Shown here: positions 17,571 to 28,100 of the stretch, piece by piece | Layout: each line of letters begins with the position of its first letter | How positions within the stretch are numbered: position 1 is the first letter of the stretch | Assembly: GCA_964651245.1 (NCBI GenBank) | Contig: CAZYVI010000007.1 | Span: 62,001-126,000, forward strand | Direction: 5' to 3' | Length of the DNA stretch: 64,000 bases | Source: Avedoeria sp964651245 | GTDB taxonomy: Bacteria > Chloroflexota > Anaerolineae > Epilineales > Epilineaceae | Position numbers and translations under genes: made by a program | The notes under the pieces: model-generated | Databases searched by the model: none | Seen by the model: only the letters and a program-made list of their open reading frames with translations | What the model was told of the DNA's origin: nothing

Positions 17571-20258
17571 CTAGCGGCGGGTCAGGTACAGGCGCTGGAC
17601 GAGCGGCAGGAAGATCGCCGGCCGCGCCGTGCCGCCGGGCGTGGGCGTGGCCTCCGGCGGGCGCGGCGTGGCGGTCGGACCGCCGGGCGTCGGCGCTTCG
17701 AAGGCGGCCGGGGCGAACGATACGTCGAGCGTGTACGTCCCGCGACCCTCGGGGTCGGTCGAGATGGCGGCGACCACATACGTGCCGGGCGCGATCGCGT
17801 CGAGCGCGAGCTCGCTGTCGGTGTTCTGTCCGTCGATGTTGGCGTGCGCGGCGAGGATCGACCAGCGCGCGTCGATGAGGTAGAGCGCCGGATCGATGGC
17901 CGTCGACGTCATCCGGACCCGCAGCGATCCCACCTCGCGGACGGTGAACCGGTAGTAGTCGACGGGCGCCGTGAGCTGGGCGGCAAGCGGCGGATCGCCC
18001 AGCAAGCAGTCCTCGTCGCCGATCGTCCCGTCGCGACGCGCCGGCAAGCTGTCGAGGGCGGTGATCGCCGTGCAGTGCGGTCGCGGCTCGAACGTCGTCT
18101 GCAGGGTGTAGGCGCCGGTGGCCGTGCGGGCGCCCCCGGCTTCCTCGGCGTCGATCCAGTACGTCCCGGGCTGGGCCACGAAGGTGAGGCGCGCGTCGTT
18201 GCCCAGCAGCTGCGGATCGTAGTCGGTCGCGAAGGGGTCGGCGAACGCACCGATCGACAGCTGGACGCGCGGCGAGAACGACGGCGCGCGCATGTGGATC
18301 GACAGAACGCCGGCATACGGGACGTCGACGCGGTAGCGGTCCTGCGGCGAGATCGTGTAGCGGGCGGGGTCGCGGTCGAAGGCGCGGCACTCGGTGCCGT
18401 CGAGGTCGGCGCTGACCTGCGCGTCGAGCTCGAGCCCGGTGACGGCGCAGTCCGGGGCCGCGGCCGGGGTGAAGCGCGGGTCGAGCCGGTAGGCGCCGGC
18501 GCCTTGGCCGCCCTCCGTGGTGGCGCTCAGCGCCGCCAGGAGATAGCGACCGGGCCAGACCGGCACCTGGAGGCGCGCGTTCGTATCGCGCAGCAGGTCG
18601 ATGTCGTCGTGGCTGGCCAGGAAGTAGACGAGCTCGTTGCCCTCGACCAGCGGACCCCCGAAGAGCGCCAGGAAGGGGTCGATCGCGGTCGACGTCAGAC
18701 CGATGTCGAGGTTGCCGCGGGTCGGGACGTCGACGACGTAGACATCGACGCCCTGGCCGTACGGTAGGATGGCGTTGAACTCCGAGAACGCGCAGTCGGT
18801 CGCGTCGATCGAGCCGTCGATCGGCGTGCCCCAGGCCGCGGCCTGCATGGTGCACGGGCGGCCATCGGGCGCGAAGTCGAGTTGCAGCCGGTAGGCGCCG
18901 ACGGCGCGGCTCTCGGTCGCCACCGCCAGGTGGTAGCGCCCCGGCGACATCGTCGCCCGGAAGCCGTCGCCGAACGGGCCGTCGACGAGCGGGCGGTTGC
19001 GCTCGTCGTAGAGGAACAGCAGCGGTGCGAAGCCCGTCGCCTCGAGCGAGAACGTCAGGACGCCGTCCTGAGGCACCGTCAGCGCCACCACGTCCATCGC
19101 GTTGTCGAAGTAGGTGCCGTTGCCGAGGTGGGCCAGCCGGCAGCCGGCGTCGAGCGTCGCCGCCAGCTCGACCCCCAGCGCGGCGTCGGCCGCGCGACAG
19201 GCGGCGGTGGCGTCGGCGAAGGCGGCGCGGAGCCGGAACGCGCCGGCTTGATCGGGCGCGTCGGCGTACACCAGTACGTGGAAGGTTCCGGCCGGCAGCG
19301 CGACGTCGAGCGTCGCCGCGGCGAGCGGATCCACCGCGCCGAAGGTGCTCTCGATGAGCGTAAGCCCGGTGCGCGTGAAGACGGCCAAGCGCGGCGGCGC
19401 CGCAGCGGGGCCGCCCGCGGTCACCTCGAGCGACAGCGTCCCCGCCGACGGCAGCGCCACGGCATAGACGGCCGCGTCGCCGGTCCACCACCGGCGCTCG
19501 AAGTGGTCGTAGCCGCGGCAGCCCGAGGCGCCGAGGTTGCCGTCGACCGTCGCGCCGAGCGCGAGCGGTTGGGTGGTGCAGTCGACCGGCGCGTCTTCGA
19601 CGCCGACGGCCAGCGTCATGCCGTAGTCGCCGCCGGCCACGACGCCCTCGGCGGCGCTCGTCACCAGGACGACGTAGGCGCCGGCCGGCACCACGACGTC
19701 GATCTCGGCCGCGTCGCCGGCGTCGCCGGTGATGCTGGCGACCTGGGCGTAGCGCGCGTCGCGCAGCTGGACCAGGGTGTCGAACGCATCGCTCGACGCG
19801 CTGAGACGCACGCGGCCGCGGTCGGTGAGCACCAGGGCGTACACGTCGACAAACGAGGCGTCGCTCAGGCCGGTGAGCTGGCCCCAGCGGCAGTCGCCGT
19901 CGGCCAGCCGGCCGACCGACGCCCCTTCGGCCAGCACCGCCGGCCGGCAGTCGCCGCCGTCCTGGACCACCCCGTTGCGTCCGAACGGTCGCGCCGCCTT
20001 GGCCGACGGATGCCTCGGACGGGCCGCGTCTCGGTCGGTGCCGGCCGCCGCCACGCGCCGCTGCCACCGCGCTGCGAGCCGCGGGTCCGACCGCACGCCG
20101 GCATCGGACGCCGGCAACGGCGCGACAAGCGCGCCCGCCAGGCGGGTCGCGACATCGTCCTTGGCCCGCTGGGCGGCCGCCGGCTCCGGCCCGCCGGCCG
20201 CCAGCAGCGCCAGGCCCAAGGCCGCGGCGGCGCGGCTGAGAACTGCTGAGCGAGGCAT
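17571..20258 (-). CDS. Secreted six-repeat beta-sandwich (PPC-like) protein with FLP tail
   Basis: The 895-residue product starts at the ATG with GGAGGA just upstream; earlier in-frame ATGs lack a ribosome site. Residues 1-30 are a signal peptide (AALGLALLAAGG...AAAQ). The body is six divergent repeats of about 115-130 residues resembling bacterial pre-peptidase C-terminal domains. Each opens with a Cys, then 'vdG.l...dC', a 'D.Y.v.vp..G.l.i.m.st..dp.l.l.d' core and a closing 'pG.Y.v...s......g.Y.l...f.p'. Repeats begin near CRPAVLA, CTTQPLA, CRAADAA, CTMQAAA, CAVTGLE and CTAITAL. Two cysteines per repeat suggest one disulfide each. A short Pro/Thr linker precedes the terminal AIFLPLVQRLYLTRR. 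No enzymatic domain is present, so adhesion or a surface role is inferred. Confidence 0.78.
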   Translation of the reverse strand: MPRSAVLSRAAAALGLALLAAGGPEPAAAQRAKDDVATRLAGALVAPLPASDAGVRSDPRLAARWQRRVAAAGTDRDAARPRHPSAKAARPFGRNGVVQDGGDCRPAVLAEGASVGRLADGDCRWGQLTGLSDASFVDVYALVLTDRGRVRLSASSDAFDTLVQLRDARYAQVASITGDAGDAAEIDVVVPAGAYVVLVTSAAEGVVAGGDYGMTLAVGVEDAPVDCTTQPLALGATVDGNLGASGCRGYDHFERRWWTGDAAVYAVALPSAGTLSLEVTAGGPAAAPPRLAVFTRTGLTLIESTFGAVDPLAAATLDVALPAGTFHVLVYADAPDQAGAFRLRAAFADATAACRAADAALGVELAATLDAGCRLAHLGNGTYFDNAMDVVALTVPQDGVLTFSLEATGFAPLLFLYDERNRPLVDGPFGDGFRATMSPGRYHLAVATESRAVGAYRLQLDFAPDGRPCTMQAAAWGTPIDGSIDATDCAFSEFNAILPYGQGVDVYVVDVPTRGNLDIGLTSTAIDPFLALFGGPLVEGNELVYFLASHDDIDLLRDTNARLQVPVWPGRYLLAALSATTEGGQGAGAYRLDPRFTPAAAPDCAVTGLELDAQVSADLDGTECRAFDRDPARYTISPQDRYRVDVPYAGVLSIHMRAPSFSPRVQLSIGAFADPFATDYDPQLLGNDARLTFVAQPGTYWIDAEEAGGARTATGAYTLQTTFEPRPHCTAITALDSLPARRDGTIGDEDCLLGDPPLAAQLTAPVDYYRFTVREVGSLRVRMTSTAIDPALYLIDARWSILAAHANIDGQNTDSELALDAIAPGTYVVAAISTDPEGRGTYTLDVSFAPAAFEAPTPGGPTATPRPPEATPTPGGTARPAIFLPLVQRLYLTRR

Positions 20259-20361
20259 CGTCCATCCTCCGTTCGTGGCCCCGTTGGCCCGCCGTCGGCG
20301 CCCACCGGCCGACAACCCGATCCTACAACACGCGACGGTCGCCGCAGCGGACGCGCCCCAG

Positions 20362-21867
20362 CTAACGGAGTCCGAACACGCTGCGGATACGCGTCAGGAG
20401 CGCCTCGAACCCCCGCGTCGACGGCGCCGCGGTCGCCGCCCGCGCCGCGGCCAGCGAGGCGTCGGTTTCCTCGGCGCGCTCGGCCACGGTGCGGGCGAGG
20501 CGCTCGGCGACGGTGGCGTCGCGGTGCAGCACCTCGGCGAACGCGGCGTGGTCGACCTCGATCACGACCGTCTCGGCCTCGGCCACCACCGTCGCCGAGC
20601 GCGGCTCGCCGGTCAGGACGCTCAGCTCGCCGAAGTGGTCGCCCGCCGCGCGGTGGGCGACGGTGACCGGCGCGCCGTCGCTCGGCGCGACGTCGACGCG
20701 CACCCGGCCGCGTTCGATCACGTAGAGCGCGCCGGCCGGATCGCCCTGGCGGACGAGCGCTTCGTCGCGGCTGAACGTGAGCCGACGGCTGGCGGCGGCG
20801 AGCAGGGCCAGCTCGTCGGCGCTGAGGGCGCGCAGCAGCGGCAGCGGTGCGAGCGCCGCCGCGACGGCCTGCCGCTCCGCCGCGGCGCGTTCGCCGGCGG
20901 CGTCGGCGGCGATGGTCGTCAGCCGGACGTCGCGGATCGGGAACGGGATGCCCATGCCGCTGCGCCGCAGGTGGTACCACGCCCGGGTCAATACGCCGTC
21001 CTTGAGGCGCGGCAGCGCCCACGGGTCGTCGTACCACAGCCGCAGGCGGTACTGGATCGCAAAGTCGCCGTAGTCGTGGACGAAGACGTTCGGCGGCGGC
21101 TCCTGCAGCAGGCCGGGCGTGGCCTGCAGCGCCGCCAGCAGCACCTCGCGCACCTCGCCGGGCGCGTGGTCGTAGGCGACGCCGATGAACAGGTCGTACG
21201 CCTCGGCCGGTCGCGGGCGGCTGTAGTTGGCGATCTCGGCCTTCGCCATCGCCCCGTTCGTCACGTACACGAGGTGGCCGGCCCGGGTCTGGATCGCCGT
21301 CGTCCGCCAGTTGATGTCGACGACCTCGCCCTCGTGGCCCAGGACCGACACCCAGTCGCCGATGCGAAACGGCGCCTCGAACTCGAGCGACAACCCGCCG
21401 ATCACGTTGCCCAGCGCATCCTGCAACGCCAGGCCCAGCACCGCCGAGACCACGGTCGACGTGACCAGGATGCCGCGCGCCTGCTCCGGAAACTGGTTGA
21501 CCAGCGCCAGCATCGCCGCTCCGAGCAGCGCCAGCGCACCGACGACGTGCATGACCAGCCGCGACACCCGCCGGCCGCCCGGCCGCGGACGCGCGAGCAT
21601 GACGTCCCAGATCGCGAGGTCGACGAGCTGGAGCGCCGCGTTGGCGGCCAGGAACACCAGGATCGCCTTGGGGATGGAGCCCTCGGGCGTGCCGAGGCGC
21701 ACGTCGCCGTCGACCAGCCACACGACGCCGAGCCAGGCCAGCGCCGCTACCGCGCTCCAGCGCGCCTTGCGCGCCAGCGGCTTGCGGCGCAGCGGGCCGA
21801 GCAGCGCGGCGAGGATCAGCCCGATCGCGGCCGCGGCGGCGATCGCCTGCACGTTCGGTTCCGTCAT
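20362..21867 (-). CDS. MscS-family channel with C-terminal cyclic-nucleotide-binding domain
   Basis: The 501-residue protein has four hydrophobic segments (about residues 7-25, 38-52, 67-90, 103-123) and the pore helix of MscS (SAVLGLALQDALGNVIGGLSLEFEAPFRIGDWV, about residues 141-173). The beta domain follows (GHEGEVVDINWRTTAIQT), then the alpha/beta cage to about residue 320. Residues 340-455 are a CNB domain with an intact phosphate-binding cassette, FGELSVLTGEPRSATV, including Arg423 and Ser424. This matches the bacterial cyclic-nucleotide-gated MscS-like (bCNG) group, gated by cAMP or cGMP. AGGGAG precedes the ATG. It diverges from the nucleotide cyclase gene 137 nt away, which is a natural source of ligand. 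Confidence 0.88.
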   Translation of the reverse strand: MTEPNVQAIAAAAAIGLILAALLGPLRRKPLARKARWSAVAALAWLGVVWLVDGDVRLGTPEGSIPKAILVFLAANAALQLVDLAIWDVMLARPRPGGRRVSRLVMHVVGALALLGAAMLALVNQFPEQARGILVTSTVVSAVLGLALQDALGNVIGGLSLEFEAPFRIGDWVSVLGHEGEVVDINWRTTAIQTRAGHLVYVTNGAMAKAEIANYSRPRPAEAYDLFIGVAYDHAPGEVREVLLAALQATPGLLQEPPPNVFVHDYGDFAIQYRLRLWYDDPWALPRLKDGVLTRAWYHLRRSGMGIPFPIRDVRLTTIAADAAGERAAAERQAVAAALAPLPLLRALSADELALLAAASRRLTFSRDEALVRQGDPAGALYVIERGRVRVDVAPSDGAPVTVAHRAAGDHFGELSVLTGEPRSATVVAEAETVVIEVDHAAFAEVLHRDATVAERLARTVAERAEETDASLAAARAATAAPSTRGFEALLTRIRSVFGLR

Positions 21868-21933
21868 GCGCTCCCTGGTCGTGCCGTGCGGGCGGCGGCG
21901 TGCGGCGCCGCACAGCGCGCCGCGGCGCGGGAG

Positions 21934-21939
21934 TATACT
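21934..21939 (+). promoter_or_regulatory. -10 box (TATACT) upstream of the cyclase regulator gene
   Basis: TATACT is the only AT-rich hexamer in the 137-nt divergent region. It would start transcription near 21946, giving a leader of about 59 nt before the ATG at 22005. A GC-rich 17-nt spacer has no recognisable -35. Confidence 0.45.
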
Positions 21940-22004
21940 CGGCGCTTCCGAGGGCGCCCACCGCGGCCGGTCGGCGCATCGACCGCCGGCGCCGCGCCCG
22001 CGCC

Positions 22005-25000
22005 ATGGAGTCGGACCTGAACTGCCCGGCCTGCGGCTTCGCCAACCCGCCCGAAGCGCGCTTCTGCGCCGGCTGCGGGCAAGCCGTGGCGCGCGCCTGC
22101 CCGGCGTGCGGGACGGCGTTGGCGGCCGGCGCGCGCTTCTGCTTCCAGTGCGGCGCCGCGGTCGATGCGCCGCCGCCGGCGGCGCCTGCCGCGCCGTCCC
22201 CGGCGGCGGACCGCGACTCGGGCGACGACGGGGCCGAGCGGCGGATGGTCACGATCCTGTTCGCCGACATCGTCGGCTCGACCTCGATGGGCGAGCAGCA
22301 CGATCCCGAGGACGTGGCCGACCTGATGGGACGGGCGCTGGCGGCGATGACGCGGGCCGTCGAGGCGGCCGGCGGGACCGTCGGGCGGCTGATGGGCGAC
22401 GGCATGCTGGCCTTCTTCGGCGCCCCGATCAGCCACGAGGACGACCCGCTGCGCGCCGTGCGCGCGGCGCTGGCGATCCGAGCCGCCATCGGCGACCTCT
22501 CGAGCGCCCTCGAGGCCGACGGCCGGGCCCGGCTGCAGGTGCGCGTCGGCCTGAACAGCGGGCTCGTCGTGGTCGGGCAGTTCGGCAGCGACGTCTTCCG
22601 CGAGTACACGACGATGGGCGACGCCGCGAACACGGCCGCGCGGATGCAATCGGCCGCCGGACCCGACGAGGTGTACGTCAGCGCCGCCACGGCCGAGCTG
22701 CTCCGCCACGCCGTCGTCCTCGAGCCGGTCGGGCCGTTGACGCTGAAGGGCAAGGCGGAGCCCGTCCCGGCGTTCCGGGTCGTCGGCGACGCGCCGGAGC
22801 TCGGCGCGTCGACGCGCGGGCTCGAGGGGCGGACGGCGCCGCTCATCGGCCGCGACGCCGAGCTAGCCCGGCTGCTGGCCTGGTACGACGACGTGTCCGC
22901 CGCCGGTCGGCTGGCCTGGATCACCGTCGTCGGTGACGCCGGCATCGGCAAGAGCCGCCTCACGCAGGCGCTCGTCGATGCCGTGGGCGCGCGCGAACCG
23001 GCGCCGACGGTCCTGCGCGCGCGGGCCCTCGAGCAGGCCGGCGACGCCTACAGCCTGCTGCGCGACCTGCTGGCCAAGCGCTACGCGCCGGGCGAAGGGG
23101 CCGGCGGGCGACCGGCGCTCGGCCGGGCGGAGCTGGCGGCCGCACTGGCGGCGGACCTGGCGGGGGCGCCGCACCTCGACGCCGCCGCCGCGGCCCGCGA
23201 CCTCGCCGCCGTCGTCGTCAGCGGCGGCGACGGCCGCGATCCCCGCGGCCAGGCCGAGCGTGCGGCGGCGGCGCTCACGGCGCTGCTGCGCACCCTGGTG
23301 GAGCGCGGGCCGCTCGTGCTCGTGTTCGAGGACCTCCACTGGGCGGACGACGCCTCGCTCGACCGGATCGCCGACCTTGTCGACGGCCTGGCCGACGCGC
23401 CGGTGCTCATCGTCGGCAACGCGCGCCCGACGCTGTACGCGCGCCGCCCGCACTGGGGCGAGGGTGAAGCCGCCCACCAGCGCCTCGACCTCGGCCAGCT
23501 GACGCCGGCGGCGCTCGAGTTGCTGCTGGGCGCCCTCCTGGACACCGACCGCGTGCCGCCGCCGGTGCGCGATTTCGTGCTGTCGCGCGGCGAGGGCAAC
23601 CCGTACTACGTCGAGGAGCTCGTCCACATGCTCGTCGTGCGCGGCGTCGCCACCCGTGCGGACGGCGGCTGGCAGATCGAGGGGGGCGCCCTCCAGGGGG
23701 ACGCCGTGCCGACGACGCTGGCCGGGATGCTGCAGGCCCACCTGGACGCCCTGACGCCCGACCAGAAGCGACTGCTGCAGCGGGCGTCGGTCTATGGCCG
23801 CGAGTTCTGGACCGCCGCCGTTGCCGCGCTCGGCGCCGTCGATCCGGCCGACCTCGAGGCGCTGCGCCGCTCCGGCCTGGTCGTCGCGCGCGGCCGCTCG
23901 ACGTTCGCCGGCGAGCAGGAGTTCCTGTTCAAGCACGCCCTGCTCCGCGACGCCGCCTACGGCTCGATCCTGAAGCGCCAGCGGCCGCCGCTGCACGCCG
24001 CCGCCGCCGACTGGCTGGCGGCGGCGGCCGGCGACCGCTACCCGGCCCTGGCCGCCCAGATCGCGGCCCACTGCCTGTCGGCCGACCGGCCGCTGGCCGC
24101 CGCCCACCACCTCGGCGCCGCCGGCGACCGCGAGCGCCAGGCGTACGCCAACGACAGCGCCGTGGCGGCCTACAGCCGGGCGCTCGAGCTGTGGTCGACG
24201 GCCGACGAGGTGCCGCCGTCCGAGCGCGCCGGCGCCGCGGGCGTCCCGGCCGGCGTCGACGCGCCGGCGGCGCGATTCGCCTGCCTGCGCGGTCGCGAGC
24301 TCGTGCGCGACACCCTGGCCGACCGCGACGGCCAGCGGGCGGACCTCGACGCGATGGCGGCGCTGACGCACGGGCTCGGGGACGCCGCCCGCAGCTACGT
24401 CCACTTTCGCCGATCGTGGCTGGCGCAGCGCCTGGGCGACGGCGAGCGGGCGCTGGCCGAGGCGCGCGCCGCGCTCGACAGCGCCGGCGACGACCCGCAC
24501 GCCCGCGCCGATGCCCTGGTCAACCTGGGCAACGCGCTGCTCATGACGGCGTCGCCGGCCGACGCCGAAGCCCCGTTCCGCGAGGCGGTGCAGGGCTTCG
24601 ACCAGCTGGGCGACCCGGCGGCGGCGGCGAACGCCTGGCTCGGCGTCGCGCGCGCCTGCCGCGCTGGCGGACGGCCGGCCGACGCCGAGCGCGGCACGGC
24701 CAACGCGTTGGCGCTCTACCGCGACGTCGGCGATCTCGTCGGGCAGGCGGCGACGCTGATGGTCCAGGCCGTCACGCACGGCATGCAGGGCGACCTCGAC
24801 GCCGCCGAACCGCTGCTGCGCGACGCCCACCGCCTCTACCGCCAGGCCGGCGAGCGCGACGGCGAGGGGATGGCGCTGCACAACCTCGGCTTTCTGAGCA
24901 AGGAGCGCGGCGATCTGCCCGCGGCGCGCGAGCACCTCGTGGCGGCGGCGGCGGTGTTCCGCGCGACGCGCAACGCACCGTCGGTCGCCCTGGTCTACGA

Positions 25001-25100
25001 CGACCTGGCGGATGTCGCCGCGGCGCTCGGCGACGACGCCGCCGCCGAGTCCGCGCGGCGCGACGCCGCTGCCGCCCGCGCTGCGCCGCGCCGCCGCTAG
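22005..25100 (+). CDS. Zinc-ribbon / class III nucleotide cyclase / AAA ATPase / TPR regulator
   Basis: The 1031-residue multidomain protein opens with two zinc ribbons (Cys7, 10, 21, 24 and Cys32, 35, 46, 49). A class III cyclase domain (about residues 80-260) follows, with metal-binding Asp88 in ILFADIVGST and Asp132 in RLMGDGMLAFFG, and the transition-state Asn209/Arg213 in GDAANTAARMQ. It should therefore be catalytically active on ATP or GTP. Residues 275-650 are a STAND/AAA ATPase with Walker A GDAGIGKS (310-317) and Walker B LVLVFEDLHWADDAS. The rest is helical TPR-like repeats (ALVNLGNALLMT, ALHNLGFLSKERGDL). Such proteins are soluble signalling ATPases. The divergent neighbour is a CNB-gated MscS channel, suggesting a functional pair. 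Confidence 0.88.
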   Translation: MESDLNCPACGFANPPEARFCAGCGQAVARACPACGTALAAGARFCFQCGAAVDAPPPAAPAAPSPAADRDSGDDGAERRMVTILFADIVGSTSMGEQHDPEDVADLMGRALAAMTRAVEAAGGTVGRLMGDGMLAFFGAPISHEDDPLRAVRAALAIRAAIGDLSSALEADGRARLQVRVGLNSGLVVVGQFGSDVFREYTTMGDAANTAARMQSAAGPDEVYVSAATAELLRHAVVLEPVGPLTLKGKAEPVPAFRVVGDAPELGASTRGLEGRTAPLIGRDAELARLLAWYDDVSAAGRLAWITVVGDAGIGKSRLTQALVDAVGAREPAPTVLRARALEQAGDAYSLLRDLLAKRYAPGEGAGGRPALGRAELAAALAADLAGAPHLDAAAAARDLAAVVVSGGDGRDPRGQAERAAAALTALLRTLVERGPLVLVFEDLHWADDASLDRIADLVDGLADAPVLIVGNARPTLYARRPHWGEGEAAHQRLDLGQLTPAALELLLGALLDTDRVPPPVRDFVLSRGEGNPYYVEELVHMLVVRGVATRADGGWQIEGGALQGDAVPTTLAGMLQAHLDALTPDQKRLLQRASVYGREFWTAAVAALGAVDPADLEALRRSGLVVARGRSTFAGEQEFLFKHALLRDAAYGSILKRQRPPLHAAAADWLAAAAGDRYPALAAQIAAHCLSADRPLAAAHHLGAAGDRERQAYANDSAVAAYSRALELWSTADEVPPSERAGAAGVPAGVDAPAARFACLRGRELVRDTLADRDGQRADLDAMAALTHGLGDAARSYVHFRRSWLAQRLGDGERALAEARAALDSAGDDPHARADALVNLGNALLMTASPADAEAPFREAVQGFDQLGDPAAAANAWLGVARACRAGGRPADAERGTANALALYRDVGDLVGQAATLMVQAVTHGMQGDLDAAEPLLRDAHRLYRQAGERDGEGMALHNLGFLSKERGDLPAAREHLVAAAAVFRATRNAPSVALVYDDLADVAAALGDDAAAESARRDAAAARAAPRRR

Positions 25101-25101
25101 C

Positions 25102-28100
25102 TCACGGCCGGTTGCAGCGCTTGCAGCTGTACGGCAGCTGGATCGTCGCGCCGCGCACGACGACGACGTCGAAGTCGCGGGCGGCGGCGTTGCAGAAGCC
25201 GTCGCTGATGCGGATCGACAGCACGGCCGGCCCGTCCGGCACGTCGGGCGGCAGCGTCCGGTCGACGACGAGGATGCGGCGGCTGTCGGGGTCGTAGCGC
25301 AGCGCGAGCGGCGTTTGGTCGAGCGTCGCCACGACGCCGCCGGCCGCGTTCACGCCGGAGCGGTCGTCGAACGCGGTGCCGAGGCTGGGCGGCAACAGCC
25401 CGATGAGGCGCGCGCCGTCGCCGACGGCCGGCTCGAAGACCGGCGCCGTCGTATCGAACCCCACGGTGTAGATCGTCATCGGCTCGGCGCCCTGGGCGAA
25501 CGCGCCGCCGCCCTCGGCCGGCAGCGACACCTGGGCGCTGGCCACGAACGTGCTGGCGCCGGCCGCCGGCGGCGCGGCCGACGAGCCCGGCACGGGCACC
25601 CAGCAGCGGCCCATCTCGACCCAGCCGGCCAGCACGGCGCCCGGCGGCCCGCCCGGACAGCCGCTGGCCGGTCCGGCGGCGTTGTAGGCCGCCACCGGCG
25701 CCACGATGTCGAGCGGTCCGCTGACCGCCTCGCCCGACGAGCGCAGCTCGTAGATGCCGCCGCCCATCGCCAGGTTCAGCGTCCAGGCGTACGGACCCTC
25801 GCGCAGTTCGGCCGGGGCGCCCAGGTAGGCCGCGGCGTACGCCTCGGCTTGCGCCATCGCGCCGCGCGCCGCGGGGGCCAGGTCGCGCGCGCCGCCCGCC
25901 CGGCCGGCCGACTCCACGCCGCGGGCCGTGTCGACGGCTCGCGCCGCCGCATCCGCCGGGTCGAGCCGGTGCCGCGCGCCCAGGCCCAGCGGCCCGAGGC
26001 CGAACAGGTCGAGCAACACGTCGCCGGGCCCGGCGCCCGGCTGCGCCACGGCCACCGCCAGGTTGGGCGACCAGCGCACGCTGTGGCGGACGCCGGAGCG
26101 CTCGACGGCCTCGAGGCTGGTGTGGAGCTTGCGGCTGAACAGCTGCGCCGCCAGCTCGACGCCGAGGCTGACGTCGACGAGCCCGGTGCGCACCGGGAAG
26201 CGCAGGCCCAGGTCGTCCGGCACGAAACGCAGCACGGCGTCGCCGACGAGGCGGCGTTGCTCGTCGCGCAGGATGTAGCTCCGCACGAGCCGCCGATTGC
26301 GCAGCGTGCCCGGCGACGCGCCCGGCCGCTCTGACAGCGTCCAGGCCGTGCCGATGTCGGTCGGGAAGGGCGCCGAGAGCCGGCTGGTGTCGGCGCCGTC
26401 GGTGGCCGTGGCGGTGACGTTCGTGTCGGCGGGCAGGACGATCAGGCCGCGGACGGACCACGCGCCGGCGCTGTCGGCCGTCGCCGTCAACCCGGTCACC
26501 CGCGCCGCCTGCAGTCCGGGGTCGGTGAACACCTCGACGACGCAGCTGGGACAGGCCGTGCCGTCGACCCGCCCGGCGCGCCCGTCGACGGCCGTGACGA
26601 CGGGCGGCGCCGTCTCAGCTCCGCTCGCGGCCACCGCGATCGCCGCGCTGCCGTTGCCGGTGATGCGGTTGGCCCGCAGCCGGACCTGGCCGCCGCGGGT
26701 CCGCGCCAGCCGCACGCCGTCGTCGCGGTTGCGCTCGACGGAGTTGCCCTCGAGGCGGACCTGGCTGCTGCTGGCGTCGACCGCCACGCCGACGCCATTG
26801 CGCAGCAGCCGGTTGCCGCGGGCGCCGGCCGCCACCCCGCCGATGGCCACCCCGGCCGCGCCGTTCACGACGGCGATGCCGATGGCGAATCCCTCGATCG
26901 ACAGCCCGTCGATGGCGACGCCGCGGGCGCCGTCGAGCAGGAGCCCGGCGGCGGCGATCGGCGGGCCCTCGGCGGCGCCGACGAGGCGTACAAAGCCCGC
27001 CGGCTGCACCGTCCGGTCCTCGGCGCGCTCGGCCGCAGCGGCGTCGCGCGCGCCATAGCCCACCACCGCGACGTTGCCGCGGCGCAGGGCCGGCAGCGGC
27101 GAGCCCGCCGGCACGGCGACGGCTTCGACGCCCGGGTCGAAGGCGATGCGCACGTCGACCGCGGCGCCGGCGCCGGCCTCCTCGAGCGCGGCGCGCAGCG
27201 TGCAGCGCCCGGCCGTCGTCCGGCACGCGTTGTCCCCCGGCCGCGCGTCGCCCAGGTCGCCACCGTCGTCGACCACCAGGTCGAGCAGCGCCGGGCCGCC
27301 CGTCGGCGATGGCGACGGCCCCGCCGTCGCGCTCGCGGCCGCCGTCGGGCTGGCGGTCGGCGTCGCCGTCGGGGGCGCCGGCCGGGTCGGCGTATCGCTG
27401 GGCGACGGCGTGCGCGTCGGCACCGAAGTGGCGGTGGCGCCCGGCGCGTCCGTCGCCGTCGGCGTGGCGGTAAGGCGTGACGTCGGCGTCGGCGATGGCG
27501 GGTCGGTGGGCGTGGCCGAGATGCGGGGGGTCGGCGTCGACGACGGCGGGGCCGTGGATGTGGCGGTCGCGGTGGCCGTCGGCCGCTGCCAGCCAACACA
27601 GAGGGCCGGCGGGTAGGGTGGGTCGTTGTACTCGCGGCTGAAGAAGGTGGCCGCGTCGAGGTCGGCGTCGGGCATCAGGACAAGGCCATGGTTGGGCAGG
27701 GCGCCCGTCAGCCAGTCGCGCACCAGCGGCGTCACGTCGGCGGTGACGGTCATCGCGTCGCCGGTGAACACCAGGTTCGACACGGCGGCGCCCGTGCGCG
27801 GCTTGTTGCGCCACGCGATCGTGGGCTCGGCCCACGCCGCGGCGGCCGGGTGGATCGAGTGGCCAAAGGGCGGCAACCCGGTCGTGCTCTGCAGCAGCAG
27901 CCGCAGCGTCGCGCTGACGAACACGATGTCGGCCGGCAGCGTCGCCGTCGAGAACCGGAGGTAGCTCCACCGCTCGGGTGCGGGCACGCCGCGGCTGCGC
28001 GCGACCTGGAGGAACGGCTCGCTGCCCAGCGTCGCCGTCGGCTGGTCCGAGTCCACGGTCGCGTCGAGCTCGGCGGTCAGGCACGTCGTGCCGTCCAGGG

